The notes beneath the pieces are model-generated. The model was not told the origin of the DNA. It did not search any database and worked only from the letters and a program-made list of their open reading frames with translations. Position numbers and translations under genes: made by a program. Positions 8,670 to 18,412 of a DNA stretch of 64,000 bases are shown piece after piece. Within the stretch, counting starts at the first letter, position 1. Each line of letters starts with the position of its first letter. The stretch comes from Paraburkholderia bryophila (lineage in GTDB: Bacteria; Pseudomonadota; Gammaproteobacteria; Burkholderiales; Burkholderiaceae), in contig NZ_JACCAS010000001.1 in assembly GCF_013409255.1 (NCBI RefSeq), positions 2,418,001 through 2,482,000 on the forward strand, written 5' to 3'.

Positions 8670-10254
8670 CGAAGTCGTAGAACTATCGCGCCTCCAGTTC
8701 GCCATCACGGCGCTTTATCACTTTCTGTTCGTGCCACTCACGCTCGGCCTGTCGTGGCTGCTCGTCATCATGGAATCCGTCTATGTGATGACCGGCAAGC
8801 AGATCTACAAGGACATGACCCAGTTCTGGGGCAAGCTGTTCGGGATCAACTTCGCGATGGGTGTGACCACCGGGCTCACGCTGGAATTCCAGTTCGGCAC
8901 CAACTGGTCGTACTACTCGCACTACGTCGGCGATATTTTCGGTGTGCCGCTCGCCGTTGAAGGCTTGATGGCGTTCTTCCTGGAATCGACCTTCGTGGGT
9001 CTGTTCTTCTTCGGCTGGAACCGGCTCTCGAAAGTGCAGCACGTGATGGTCACGTTCCTCGTCGCGCTCGGCTCGAATCTGTCCGCGCTGTGGATTCTGG
9101 TGGCCAACGGCTGGATGAACAATCCGGTCGGCGCCACCTTCAACTACCAGACCATGCGGATGGAGCTCGACAGTATTTTCTCCGTGCTGTTCAACCCGGT
9201 CGCGCAGGTGAAGTTCGTGCATACCGTGTCGGCCGGTTATGTGACGGCGTCGATGTTCGTGCTTGGCGTGTCGTCGTGGTATCTGCTCAAGCGCCGCGAC
9301 ACCGAATTCGCGCTGCGCTCGTTCGCGATTGCCGCCGGCTTCGGTCTGGCGTCGACGCTGTGCGTGATCGTGCTCGGTGACGAGTCCGGCTATCGCACCG
9401 GTGAAGTCCAGCAAGTGAAACTGGCCGCGATCGAATCCGAATGGGAAACCGCGCCGGCGCCGGCACCGTTCACGATCATCGGTATTCCGAATCAGAAGGA
9501 AGAGCGCACGGACTACGCGATCCGGATTCCGTACGCGCTCGGCCTGATCGCCACCCGCTCGGTCGATGAACCCGTGGTCGGCCTGAAAGACCTGATGGCG
9601 CAAAACGAAGTGCGCATCAAGAACGGCATGCTGGCCTACGCCGCGCTGCAGAAGCTCAAGCAGGGCGACGCCACCGACGAAGCCAAAGCCGCCTTCGACG
9701 CCCACAAGAAAGACCTCGGCTACGGCCTGATGCTCAAGCAGTTCACCGCGAACGTCACCGACGCCACGCCGGACCAGATCGTCCAGGCGGCGAAGAAGAC
9801 GATTCCGCCGGTCGCTCCCGTGTTCTTCTCGTTCCGCCTGATGGTCGGCCTCGGCATCCTGTTCCTCGCGACCTTCGTGACGGCGTTCTGGTTCTGCGCG
9901 CAACGCTCGCTGCTGCTGGAAAAGCGTCGCTGGTTCCTGCGCTGGGCGGTGTGGGCGATTCCGTTGCCGTGGCTCGCGGCCGAGTTCGGCTGGATCGTGG
10001 CTGAAGTGGGCCGTCAACCGTGGACCATTGCCGGCATCTTGCCGACCAGCCTCTCCGCGTCGAGCCTGACGCCGACCGATCTGTATCTGAGCATCGGCGG
10101 CTTCGTGGTGTTCTACACGGTGTTGTTCATCATCGAAATCATGCTGATGTTCAAGTACGCGCGCCTGGGGCCGTCGTCGCTGCATACGGGCCGCTACCAC
10201 CACGAACTGGAACAGCCGCTGAATCAGCCGCTGCCGACCAACACGGCCGCCTGA
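8659..10254 (+). CDS. cydA: cytochrome bd ubiquinol oxidase subunit I
   Basis: A 531-residue membrane subunit that oxidises ubiquinol at hemes b558, b595 and d. LSRLQFAITALYHFLFVPLTLGLSWLL carries the N-terminal heme-ligand helix (His in ALYHFLF). GWNRLSKVQHVM, the Q-loop region after residue 250, KQFTANV and GRQPWTIAGILPTS are typical. ATG 8659 is preferred over GTG 8650 because AAGGTGATC precedes it and the protein then begins MPVSEVVELSRLQ. It is the first large gene of cydPABX. The 531-residue length is close to that of the E. coli-type long-Q-loop enzymes. Confidence 0.96.
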   Translation: MPVSEVVELSRLQFAITALYHFLFVPLTLGLSWLLVIMESVYVMTGKQIYKDMTQFWGKLFGINFAMGVTTGLTLEFQFGTNWSYYSHYVGDIFGVPLAVEGLMAFFLESTFVGLFFFGWNRLSKVQHVMVTFLVALGSNLSALWILVANGWMNNPVGATFNYQTMRMELDSIFSVLFNPVAQVKFVHTVSAGYVTASMFVLGVSSWYLLKRRDTEFALRSFAIAAGFGLASTLCVIVLGDESGYRTGEVQQVKLAAIESEWETAPAPAPFTIIGIPNQKEERTDYAIRIPYALGLIATRSVDEPVVGLKDLMAQNEVRIKNGMLAYAALQKLKQGDATDEAKAAFDAHKKDLGYGLMLKQFTANVTDATPDQIVQAAKKTIPPVAPVFFSFRLMVGLGILFLATFVTAFWFCAQRSLLLEKRRWFLRWAVWAIPLPWLAAEFGWIVAEVGRQPWTIAGILPTSLSASSLTPTDLYLSIGGFVVFYTVLFIIEIMLMFKYARLGPSSLHTGRYHHELEQPLNQPLPTNTAA

Positions 10255-10289
10255 TGCGCCGCCACTGAGCATCAAGGGAAAAGATCATC

Positions 10290-11426
10290 ATGGATTACGC
10301 AACCCTCAAACTGATCTGGTGGGTGCTGATCGGCGTGCTGCTGATCGGCTTCGCGCTCACCGACGGCTTCGACATGGGCGCGGCGATTCTGCTGCCGTTC
10401 ATCGCGAAAACGGACACCGAGCGACGCATTGTCGTGAACACGGTCGGCGCGACGTGGGAAGGCAACCAGGTGTGGTTCATCACGGCCGGCGGCGCGATGT
10501 TCGCGGCGTGGCCGCTGGTGTACGCGGCCTCGTTCTCGGGCTTCTACTTCGCGATGTTGCTGGTGCTGTTCTCGCTGTTCTTCCGGCCGGTCGGCTTCGA
10601 CTACCGCAGCAAACGCGAAGACCCGCGCTGGCGCAGCGCGTGGGACTGGGCGTTGTTCGTCGGCGGCTTCGTGCCTTCGCTGGTAATCGGCGTCGCGTTC
10701 GGCAACCTGCTGCAAGGCGTGCCGTTCTCGTTCGATACCGACCTGCGCGTCACCTATCACGGCGGCTTCTTCGCGCTGCTCAATCCGTTCGCGGTGTTGT
10801 GCGGGCTGGTGAGCGTGTCGATGCTGGCGGCGCACGGCGCGGCCTTCGTGAAGATGAAGTCGGACGGCGTGGTGGCCGAGCGGGCCTCGCTCGCGCTGCG
10901 GATCGCGTCGCTGGTGGGCGTGGTGCTGTTCCTGATTGCCGGTGTGCTGATCGCGACGGTGATCGGCGGCTATCAGGTGATCGACGCCCCGCCGCTCGAT
11001 TCAGTCGCCAATCCGCTGATGAAGAACGTGATCGGCGCGCCTGGGCTGTGGCTCACCAACTACGCGAACTATCCGTGGATGGTGGCCGCGCCGGTGGCGG
11101 GCCTGGTGGGCGGTGTGCTGGCGTTGCTGCTGGCACGCTCGCGGTTCGAGAAAAGCGCGTTTCTGTCGACCTCGCTGATGATCATCGGCGTGATTCTGAC
11201 GGCGGGCTTTTCGATGTTCCCGTTCATCATGCCGTCGTCGCTCGACGGTCGCAGCAGCCTCACCGTGTGGGATTCGACGTCGAGCCGCATGACGCTGCAG
11301 ATCATGCTGGTGGCCGTCATCATCTTCCTGCCGCTGATCCTGATTTACACCAGTTGGGTGTATCGCGTGATGCGCGGCAAGGTGACCGCCGCCGCGCTCG
11401 AAGAAAACCAGCATTCGATGTATTGA
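10290..11426 (+). CDS. cydB: cytochrome bd ubiquinol oxidase subunit II
   Basis: A 378-residue integral membrane partner of CydA. The N-terminus [30 protein letters not shown] and [34 protein letters not shown] are family signatures. About eight hydrophobic segments can be followed to the C-terminal [23 protein letters not shown] lies ahead of ATG 10290. It starts 35 bases after cydA and is followed 30 bases later by cydX. Confidence 0.97.
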   Translation: MDYATLKLIWWVLIGVLLIGFALTDGFDMGAAILLPFIAKTDTERRIVVNTVGATWEGNQVWFITAGGAMFAAWPLVYAASFSGFYFAMLLVLFSLFFRPVGFDYRSKREDPRWRSAWDWALFVGGFVPSLVIGVAFGNLLQGVPFSFDTDLRVTYHGGFFALLNPFAVLCGLVSVSMLAAHGAAFVKMKSDGVVAERASLALRIASLVGVVLFLIAGVLIATVIGGYQVIDAPPLDSVANPLMKNVIGAPGLWLTNYANYPWMVAAPVAGLVGGVLALLLARSRFEKSAFLSTSLMIIGVILTAGFSMFPFIMPSSLDGRSSLTVWDSTSSRMTLQIMLVAVIIFLPLILIYTSWVYRVMRGKVTAAALEENQHSMY

Positions 11427-11456
11427 ACGGCATTACGCTTTTAACAGGAGTTTGTG

Positions 11457-11570
11457 ATGTGGTATTTCAGTTGGCTGCTTGGGATCGGCGTGGCGTTGGC
11501 GTTCGGCATCATCAATGTGATGTGGCTGGAGTCGCGCACGCCGGTGGAAGCTAAGGTGAAGACGCGCTGA
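11457..11570 (+). CDS. cydX: cytochrome bd oxidase small subunit CydX
   Basis: A 37-codon gene: MWYFSWLLGIGVALAFGI, then INVMWLE and a polar tail, the diagnostic CydX/CbdX pattern of a single transmembrane helix starting MWYF and ending near W-x-E. CydX is needed for stable bd oxidase with its hemes. AACAGGAG sits seven bases before ATG 11457. It lies 30 bases after cydB and closes the operon. Confidence 0.95.
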   Translation: MWYFSWLLGIGVALAFGIINVMWLESRTPVEAKVKTR

Positions 11571-11611
11571 GGCGATGTGGACCGGCTGCGATGAAGCCGG
11601 TCGGTTAACGC

Positions 11612-11645
11612 AAAAACGGCACCTTGAATCAAGGTGCCGTTTTTT
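11612..11645. terminator. terminator after cydX, shared with convergent nagE
   Basis: An ACGGCACCTTG / CAAGGTGCCGT perfect 11-bp stem (11616-11626 with 11630-11640), with a three-base loop, five As before and a T-run after, so it can serve both convergent transcripts. Confidence 0.92.
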
Positions 11646-11734
11646 ATTGCTGCGTGCTGCGTCGGCTTGAGTAGAGACGGCGCGAGCCGCCCCACTCCGT
11701 TACGACGCAGTCACGCCATCACACGATCACAGCA

Positions 11735-13507
11735 TCACGCCGGCAAAGGCGAAGCAGCGCCGCCATTTGACGACATACGCGTCGCCAGCACCGCCGCGTA
11801 GCGCTGCGCCGAATCGCCCACGACGATATGGAACGTATCCGCCGAGATCCACGCCGTATCGAGCGTAGCAAGCCGCTGACGATCCACCGCCGACGGATCG
11901 CGCACGACCACACGCAAACGCGTCGCCGCGACCGCGTCCAGCGACACCACGTTGCCCGCGCCGCCGAACACGGCGAGCCAGCGCAGCGGATCCGGATCGA
12001 GCGGACCACCGTGCCCACCCGCAACCGCCACCGGCGCAGCAACAGCAGCAGCCGGCGCAACACTCGCCGCCTTCACCGTCTCACCACCACCTTGCGCGAT
12101 CACCGTACGAATTTCATCCGCGATGATGTCCGCTTCCGGCCCGATGATCACCTGCACATTGCCCGAACCGCGCTTGAGCACGCCACGCGCGCCGATCGTC
12201 TTCAGATCGTTCTCAGAGACCAGATTCGAATCGACCACCGACAAACGCAAACGCGTCGTGCAGGCATCCACGTTCGACAGATTCGCCGCGCCACCCAGCG
12301 CCGCGATATACCGCTGCGCACGCGGCACTGCCGCACCGGCCACCGGCGAAACGAAACCACCGGCCTCGAACGATCCGACCTGCTCATCCACGGCAGCGGG
12401 TTCGCGACCCGGCGTCGCCATGTTGAACTTGCGGATGAAGAAGCGGAACAGCCCGTAATACACGACCGAATACACGATACCGATCGGAATCGCCATCCAG
12501 CCCTTCGTTGACAGGCCGTAGTTCAGCACGTAGTCGATCGCGCCGGCCGAGAACGTGAAGCCGAGGTGAATGCCGAGCGCCGAGCAGATCGCAAGCGACA
12601 AGCCGGTCAACAGCGCGTGAATCACGTACAGCACCGGTGCCAGGAACATGAAGCTGAATTCGATCGGCTCGGTCACGCCCGTCAGGAACGAGGTCAGCGC
12701 CATCGAGAACAGCAAGCCGCCAACCATCGCACGGCGTTCCTTCGGTGCTTCATGGAACATCGCCAGACAGGCGGCCGGCAGACCGAACATCATGACCGGG
12801 AAGAAGCCCGTCATGAACGTACCGGCCGTCGGATCGCCGGCGAAGAAGCGATGCAGGTCGCCAGTCACCGCAACGCCGCCCGGCGGCGTGAACGTGCCGA
12901 ACACGAACCACGTCAGCGAATTGAGAATGTGATGCAGACCCGTGACGAGCAGCAGACGGTTCAGCACGCCGAACACGAACGCGCCGAGCGCACCCGCGGT
13001 GGTCAGCCAATGGCCGGCCGTATCGATCACGGCTTGCACCGGTTGCCACACGTACCCGAACGCTATGCCGAGCACCAGGCAGACCAGCCCCGTGACAATC
13101 GGCACGAAGCGTTTCCCTCCGAAGAACGCGAGGTAATCGGGCAGCTTGATGTCCTTGTACTTGTTGTACAACAAGCCCGCGACAACACCCGCGATAATCC
13201 CCGACAACACGCCCATGTTGAGCTTGTCGTTGATGTCCTTCATCACCGCGACTTCGATCAGATAACCGATCGCGCCCGCGAGACCCGCCACGCCGTTGTT
13301 ATCTTTCGCGAAACCGACCGCCACACCGATCGCGAACAGCAGCGGCAGGTTGTCGAAAATCGCGCCGCCGGCGTCGGCGATCATCTTGATGTTGAACACA
13401 TCGGGTTGGCCGAGGCGCAGCAGCAAGCCGGCAACCGGCAGCACCGCAATCGGCAGCATCAGCGCGCGTCCCAGGCGCTGAATCTTCAGAAACGGATTCC
13501 CATCCAT
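11735..13507 (-). CDS. nagE: PTS N-acetylglucosamine transporter EIICBB (NagE)
   Basis: A 590-residue permease that imports and phosphorylates N-acetylglucosamine. The EIIC membrane domain (about 1-385) includes LPIAVLPVAGLLLRLG, HHILNSLTWF and the sugar-site TGVTEPIEFSFMFLAP. The first EIIB domain has the phosphorylated cysteine in VDACTTRLRL (Cys416). A second EIIB-like domain (about 510-580) keeps the fold, but the equivalent position is alanine (Ala527 in DAVAATRLR), so it cannot carry phosphate. There is no EIIA domain; this is supplied by the fused protein encoded just upstream. ATG 13507 is taken because GGAGG precedes it; a TTG lies four codons upstream. Last gene of the nag operon. 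Confidence 0.93.
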   Translation of the reverse strand: MDGNPFLKIQRLGRALMLPIAVLPVAGLLLRLGQPDVFNIKMIADAGGAIFDNLPLLFAIGVAVGFAKDNNGVAGLAGAIGYLIEVAVMKDINDKLNMGVLSGIIAGVVAGLLYNKYKDIKLPDYLAFFGGKRFVPIVTGLVCLVLGIAFGYVWQPVQAVIDTAGHWLTTAGALGAFVFGVLNRLLLVTGLHHILNSLTWFVFGTFTPPGGVAVTGDLHRFFAGDPTAGTFMTGFFPVMMFGLPAACLAMFHEAPKERRAMVGGLLFSMALTSFLTGVTEPIEFSFMFLAPVLYVIHALLTGLSLAICSALGIHLGFTFSAGAIDYVLNYGLSTKGWMAIPIGIVYSVVYYGLFRFFIRKFNMATPGREPAAVDEQVGSFEAGGFVSPVAGAAVPRAQRYIAALGGAANLSNVDACTTRLRLSVVDSNLVSENDLKTIGARGVLKRGSGNVQVIIGPEADIIADEIRTVIAQGGGETVKAASVAPAAAVAAPVAVAGGHGGPLDPDPLRWLAVFGGAGNVVSLDAVAATRLRVVVRDPSAVDRQRLATLDTAWISADTFHIVVGDSAQRYAAVLATRMSSNGGAASPLPA

Positions 13508-13606
13508 CGATACCTCCAATCCTTAGTCTCGTGGTCGACTGTTTGTCGTTGAATTTTCTAGCTTCACGTCATCGTTGTGCGAAGCCGGCTGCGGACTGTG
13601 GGGTGC

Positions 13607-16171
13607 TCAGTCCAGCGGCCAGGTTTCGCGGCTTACTGCTCTTACCGCCTGTGCCGATTCGAGCGCCAAGGCATCCTGGGCGCGCTGGCGACACAACTGA
13701 TAATCGAGATTGCGCACGCGCGCTTTGATGCCCGGCACCGATACCGGATCGACCGACAGCTCGGTCACGCCGAGGCCGACGAGCAGCGGCATCGCCACCG
13801 GATCGCCTGCCAGCGCGCCGCACACGCCGACCCATTTGCCGTGCTTGGCCGCGCCCTGCACGGTGGCCGCGATCAGGCGCAACACGGCCGGATGCAAGCC
13901 GTCGGCTTGCGCGGCGAGGTCGGCCTGGCAGCGGTCCATTGCGAGCGTGTATTGCGTCAGATCGTTGGTGCCGATCGACAGAAAGTCCGCGTACTGCGAC
14001 AACTGATCGGCCAGCAAGGCCGCCGACGGCACTTCGATCATCACGCCGACTTCGATCGGTTCCGTGCGGCCCAACTCGCGGGCGAATTCGTCGATGCGTT
14101 TGCGGATGCGGATCAACTCGCCGGCGTCGGTCACCATCGGCAGCAAAATGCGTACGGCGCCGAGCGGCTGCACGGCCAGCAGACCGCGCAACTGATCGTC
14201 GAGCAGATCCGGGCGCACTTGCGCGAGGCGAATGCCGCGCAGGCCGAGCGCCGGATTCGGTTCGGGCGGCAGCGTCAGGTAATCGACTTCCTTGTCGGCG
14301 CCGACGTCGAGCGTGCGGATGATCGCGGTGCGGCCGCTCAATGCGTCGACGATCGACTGATAGCTCTGCCGATGTTCGTCCGTGGTCGGTGCCGACGCGC
14401 GGTGAATGAACAGCAGTTCGGTGCGCAACAGGCCGACGGAATCGGCGCCGTTGTCGACAGCGATTTTGGCGTCGTCGAGCGTGGCGATGTTCGCGGCCAC
14501 TTCGATCGCGCGGCCGTCGGCGGTCACGGCGGCTTGCTGCGATGTGCGGCGGTTCACTTCGCGCACGTTGGCAAGGCGGCTGCGTTCCGTGCGCGCGCGT
14601 TCCACATCGACTTCGGTCGGCGCGAACTCCAGGCGGCCGGTGGTCGCGTTCACCACGACTTGCGTGCCGTCGGGAATCGCGTGCAATGCATCGCCGACGG
14701 CAACCAGCGCGGGAATCCCGGCCTGCCGCGCCAGAATCGCCGCGTGCGAGGTCGCACCGCCGCGCGCCATCACCAGCGCAGTGACGCGCGAGCGATCCAG
14801 CGTCGACAGATCCGACGGCGTGAATTCTTCCGCCGCGAGCACGGCTTCTTCCGGCAACACACGCGCTGCAGCGTTCGTATAACCCAGCGCGCGCAGCACG
14901 CGTTTTTCGATATCGCGCAGATCGGCGGCACGTTCGGCGAGCAACGCGTCTTCGATATTCGACAGGATCGCAATCTGTGCGCGGATCGCGTCGCGCCACG
15001 CAAAACCGGCGCTCTTGCCGAGGCTGATCAGGTCGCGCGCCGCGTCGAGCAGCGTCGGATCTTCGAGCAACACGCGATGCACCGCGAAAATCCCCGCTTC
15101 TCCGACCGCGCCGCGTTGCGACGCATCGCGCACGGTCGTGCCGAGGTCCGCGTCGACGGTGGCAATCGCCTTGTCGAGCAGACGGCTTTCCGCCGCCGAC
15201 GTGCCGTTCGCCTTCTCCGGCGGATCGATGTCCGCGTCGTCCCAGCGCACCAGCTTGCCGACCGCGACGCCCGGCGCCGCGCACACGCCCGCGAGCGTAT
15301 TCGGCGCGAGCGCTTCACCTGCCGGATGCGCCACCGCTTGCGGCGCGGGCGAGCTTTGACGGGCCGGCTTTTCTTCGACTTCACCGTGCGCTTCACGCGT
15401 CAATTCATGGGCGATCGCTTCGATTGCGGCTTTGGCTTGCGGGCCGACGCCGAGCAACTCGACGGTCGCGCCTTCGCCCGCACCCAGCCCGAGCAAACCG
15501 ACCACGCTTTCGATCGCCGCCTTGCGCCCTTCGTAACGCACTTCGACGCGCGCGTCGAAACCACGCGCCGCTTCGCGGGCACGTGCCGCCGGACGTGCAT
15601 GCAGACCACCGGCGTGAACCAGCGTGACCCGCTGACGCGCTTCTTCCGTCACGTTCGTAGCGCTCGCCTGGCGGGATGCTTCGGCGACTGCGCCGTCGCG
15701 GGCACGCAGCACCAGCAGCGGCGTTTCACCGGCCTTCAGCATGCCGCCTTCCACACGTTCGACGATTTCGAACGCGTCCGAATTGGCAATCGCGATCACC
15801 GACACCAGGCTCGGCGCGTTCAGCGCGACCTGGTCCTGATCGAACTCGATCAGGATGTCGCCGGCACGCACATGCGCGCCTTGCGCGACCATCGGCGCAA
15901 AACCCTTGCCGTTCAGTTCGACTGTGTCGATACCGATATGCAGCAGGATCTCCGCGCCTTCGGCGGTGGCCAGCGTGACCGCATGACCCGTGCGCGCGAG
16001 ATGGGTGACGGTGCCGTCGCACGGCGCGACGAGTCGGCCCTCGAGCGGATCGATGCCGATGCCGTCGCCGAACATGCCGCCCGAAAACACAGGGTCGGGC
16101 ACCTTCGCCAGCGGCACGACCGGACCGGTCATCGGCGCGAGCAAAACAATATGGCCAGCAGTGGGGCTCAT
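13607..16171 (-). CDS. fused PTS EIIA(Glc-type)-HPr-enzyme I for N-acetylglucosamine
   Basis: An 854-residue phosphotransfer protein holding the whole soluble chain. The EIIA-Glc-type domain (1-150) has His78 in EILLHIGIDTVEL. The HPr domain (about 180-265) has His191 in GGLHARPAARARE. Enzyme I (about 290-850) has His476 in ARGGATSHAAILARQAG and the PEP-binding C-terminal barrel with LRTELLFIHR and SIGTNDLTQYTLAMDR. It moves phosphate from PEP to the NagE EIIB cysteine. ATG 16171 is chosen since GAGGAG lies ten bases upstream; an in-frame ATG at 16198 is also possible. It lies between the deaminase gene and nagE; the gaps of 38 and 99 bases suggest one operon. Confidence 0.93.
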   Translation of the reverse strand: MSPTAGHIVLLAPMTGPVVPLAKVPDPVFSGGMFGDGIGIDPLEGRLVAPCDGTVTHLARTGHAVTLATAEGAEILLHIGIDTVELNGKGFAPMVAQGAHVRAGDILIEFDQDQVALNAPSLVSVIAIANSDAFEIVERVEGGMLKAGETPLLVLRARDGAVAEASRQASATNVTEEARQRVTLVHAGGLHARPAARAREAARGFDARVEVRYEGRKAAIESVVGLLGLGAGEGATVELLGVGPQAKAAIEAIAHELTREAHGEVEEKPARQSSPAPQAVAHPAGEALAPNTLAGVCAAPGVAVGKLVRWDDADIDPPEKANGTSAAESRLLDKAIATVDADLGTTVRDASQRGAVGEAGIFAVHRVLLEDPTLLDAARDLISLGKSAGFAWRDAIRAQIAILSNIEDALLAERAADLRDIEKRVLRALGYTNAAARVLPEEAVLAAEEFTPSDLSTLDRSRVTALVMARGGATSHAAILARQAGIPALVAVGDALHAIPDGTQVVVNATTGRLEFAPTEVDVERARTERSRLANVREVNRRTSQQAAVTADGRAIEVAANIATLDDAKIAVDNGADSVGLLRTELLFIHRASAPTTDEHRQSYQSIVDALSGRTAIIRTLDVGADKEVDYLTLPPEPNPALGLRGIRLAQVRPDLLDDQLRGLLAVQPLGAVRILLPMVTDAGELIRIRKRIDEFARELGRTEPIEVGVMIEVPSAALLADQLSQYADFLSIGTNDLTQYTLAMDRCQADLAAQADGLHPAVLRLIAATVQGAAKHGKWVGVCGALAGDPVAMPLLVGLGVTELSVDPVSVPGIKARVRNLDYQLCRQRAQDALALESAQAVRAVSRETWPLD

Positions 16172-16209
16172 CAAGCGGGACTCCTCGACACGTCGCATCT
16201 GATTTCTCG

Positions 16210-17226
16210 TCAGTGAGTTTCGGTGACTTTGTTGAGATGGCGCGGCGCATCGGGATTGCGCCCGCGCGCGGCGGCAAGGCCGGCGGCCATCACGTAAAAG
16301 GACAGGATCGCGGCGATCGGATCGAGCGCCGCATGAGCGGTGGTCGCGAGCGGCAGCGTGGCTTCGGCCACGTCGGACGGCGCGGCGAGCAGCACGTTGG
16401 CGCCGCGCGCGCGCATGTCGCGGGCGAGTTGCAGCAGGCCGGCCTGTTCCGGGCCGCGCGGCGCGAAGACCAGCAGCGGATAGTCGCGGTCGATCAATTC
16501 CATCGGACCATGACGCACTTCCGCGCTCGAAAACGCTTCGGCCTGAATGCCGGAGGTTTCCTTCAGTTTCAACGCGGCTTCCTGCGCGATCGCGAGACCC
16601 AGACCACGGCCGATCACGATCATGCGTTCGACGCCGCGCAATTCGTCGACGGCCTTCGACCAGTCGAGCGTGCCCGCCGTTTGCAGCGCGTCAGGCAGCG
16701 TGTTCAACGCGGCGAGCAGGTCGGCGTCTTGTTGCCAATGCGCGACCAGTTGCGCGGAGATCGATAGCATCGCGATATAGCTTTTGGTGGCCGCAACGCT
16801 CAATTCGGGACCGGCGACGAGCGGCAGATGCCATTCGCACGCATCGGCCAACGGCGAGCTGGGCGCATTCACTGCGGCGACGGTCAGCGCGCCGGCTTCG
16901 CGGAGCGCTTGCATCGTGCCGACCAGATCCGGGCTCTTGCCCGATTGCGAGAACGCCAGCGCGAGCTGATCGCGCACTTGCAGCGGCGCTTGCTGGAGCG
17001 TCGCGACCGACATGGGCAGCGACGCGACCGGCACGCCGAGGCGGCTCATCGTCAGACTGGCGAAATAGCTCGCCGCGTGGTCCGAGCTGCCGCGCGCGAC
17101 GGTGAGCGCGACATGGCGCGGCTGCTGCGCGAGCTTCGTGGCCAAAGCCTCCACGCGCGAGGTATCCGTGAGTTGCGCGGCGACCGTTTCAGCGGACGCC
17201 AACGCCTCTTTAAGCATATTCGACAA
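16210..17226 (-). CDS. SIS-domain glucosamine-6-phosphate deaminase (NagB-II type)
   Basis: A 338-residue protein with two sugar isomerase (SIS) domains: VARGSSDHAASYF and FSQSGKSPDLVGTMQAL in the first, VIGRGLGLAIAQEAALKLKETSGIQAEAFSSAEVRHGPM in the second. This layout is that of the GlmS-isomerase-like deaminases (NagB-II), which are unrelated to classical NagB. The expected reaction is glucosamine-6-phosphate to fructose-6-phosphate plus ammonia. The context supports this strongly: nagA precedes it and overlaps by 17 bases. TTG 17226 has an ideal AAGGAG six bases upstream; ATG 17217 is the alternative. Confidence 0.88.
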   Translation of the reverse strand: MSNMLKEALASAETVAAQLTDTSRVEALATKLAQQPRHVALTVARGSSDHAASYFASLTMSRLGVPVASLPMSVATLQQAPLQVRDQLALAFSQSGKSPDLVGTMQALREAGALTVAAVNAPSSPLADACEWHLPLVAGPELSVAATKSYIAMLSISAQLVAHWQQDADLLAALNTLPDALQTAGTLDWSKAVDELRGVERMIVIGRGLGLAIAQEAALKLKETSGIQAEAFSSAEVRHGPMELIDRDYPLLVFAPRGPEQAGLLQLARDMRARGANVLLAAPSDVAEATLPLATTAHAALDPIAAILSFYVMAAGLAAARGRNPDAPRHLNKVTETH

Positions 17227-18313
17227 TTGCTTCTCCTTCGACGTAAGTCGCGGTCAACGCCAGTTCACGATCGAACACGACCACATCGGCCCACGCGCCG
17301 CGCGCGATGCGGCCGCGGTCTTCGATGCCGAGATAGTCGGCGGCGTAGCGCGACAAACGGTTTGATACATCGGCGATCGGCAGGCCGATCGAGACGAGAT
17401 TGCGCAGCGCCTGATCCATGGTCAGCGTGCTGCCCGCGAGCGTGCCGTCGGCAAGGCGCACGCCGCCGAGGCACTTGGTGACGTGCTGGCTGCCGAGGCG
17501 GTATTCGCCGTCCGGCATGCCGGTGGCCGAGGTGCTGTCCGTCACCACATACAGACGCGGAATCGCGCGCAACGCGGCGCGGATCGCGCCCGGATGCACG
17601 TGCAGCAGATCAGGAATGATTTCGGCGAATTCGGCGTGCGCGAGCGCGGCGCCGACAAGGCCGGGATTGCGGTGATGCAGCGGCGACATCGCGTTGAACA
17701 GATGCGTGAAGCCGCAGGCACCGTGCTTGAGCGCGGCGACGGCGTCGTCGTAGGTGCCGAGCGAATGGCCGAGCTGCACGCGCACGCCGCGCGCCGCCAT
17801 CGCGGAGATGATCTCCATGTGGCCGGCAATTTCCGGCGCCAGCGTGACCACGCGAATCGGCGCGATCGACAGATACTTCAGCACTTCCTCCATCACCGCG
17901 GAGACCGCGGCGTCCGGTTGCGCGCCGAGTTTGCCGGGGTTGATGTACGGCCCTTCCAGATGCACGCCGAGCACGCGCGCGCCGCCTGGCGTACGGATTC
18001 GCGCGACGTCGCCGAGACCGGCGACCACGGCCATCAGTTCGTCACGCGGCGCGGTCATGGTCGTAGCCAGCAGGCTGGTGGTGCCGTAGCGCGCATGCGT
18101 GCGGGTGATCGTCTCGATCGCGTCGCCGGCTTCCATCACGTCGGAACCGCCGCCGCCATGCACGTGCAGATCGATGAAGCCGGGCAGGATGTACGGCGCG
18201 TCGTTCGTCGACGGATCGGCGCGAACGCCGGTCAGTCCCGTGATGCGGCCGTTTTCGTATTCGAGCGTGCCGTGAATCCACCCATCGGTGGTGAGTATGT
18301 TTCCGGTCAGCAT
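17210..18313 (-). CDS. nagA: N-acetylglucosamine-6-phosphate deacetylase
   Basis: A 367-residue amidohydrolase that removes acetate from GlcNAc-6-phosphate. The metal site GFIDLHVHGGGGSDVM, the acidic ligand GVHLEGPYINPGKLGAQP, LGHSLGTYDDAVAALKHGACGFTHLFNAM and the catalytic Asp in YVVTDSTSATGM are all present. The start MLTGNILTTDGW at 18313 fits the family. Second gene of the nag operon, 100 bases after the GntR regulator, overlapping the deaminase gene by 17 bases. Confidence 0.96.
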   Translation of the reverse strand: MLTGNILTTDGWIHGTLEYENGRITGLTGVRADPSTNDAPYILPGFIDLHVHGGGGSDVMEAGDAIETITRTHARYGTTSLLATTMTAPRDELMAVVAGLGDVARIRTPGGARVLGVHLEGPYINPGKLGAQPDAAVSAVMEEVLKYLSIAPIRVVTLAPEIAGHMEIISAMAARGVRVQLGHSLGTYDDAVAALKHGACGFTHLFNAMSPLHHRNPGLVGAALAHAEFAEIIPDLLHVHPGAIRAALRAIPRLYVVTDSTSATGMPDGEYRLGSQHVTKCLGGVRLADGTLAGSTLTMDQALRNLVSIGLPIADVSNRLSRYAADYLGIEDRGRIARGAWADVVVFDRELALTATYVEGEAIVEYA

Positions 18314-18412
18314 GAGTCTCTCTGGTCAGGCGTAATACGGGGTGTGGCTGAATCGCGCTCGATGTCGCCGCGTCGCCCGGTGGACCTCGCGGCTCGCCGG
18401 CAGATCAGCCAG

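Noticed and set aside
13577..16216. An 879-codon open frame on the plus strand opposite the fused PTS gene
   Set aside because: It is an antisense shadow of a well-supported gene. The product is Arg/His/Ala-rich without motifs, as expected from GC-skewed codon positions. The same applies to long antisense frames at 8683-10275, 22096-23556, 25689-26732, 31283-32509, 32605-34203, 41118-42626 and 49486-50976.
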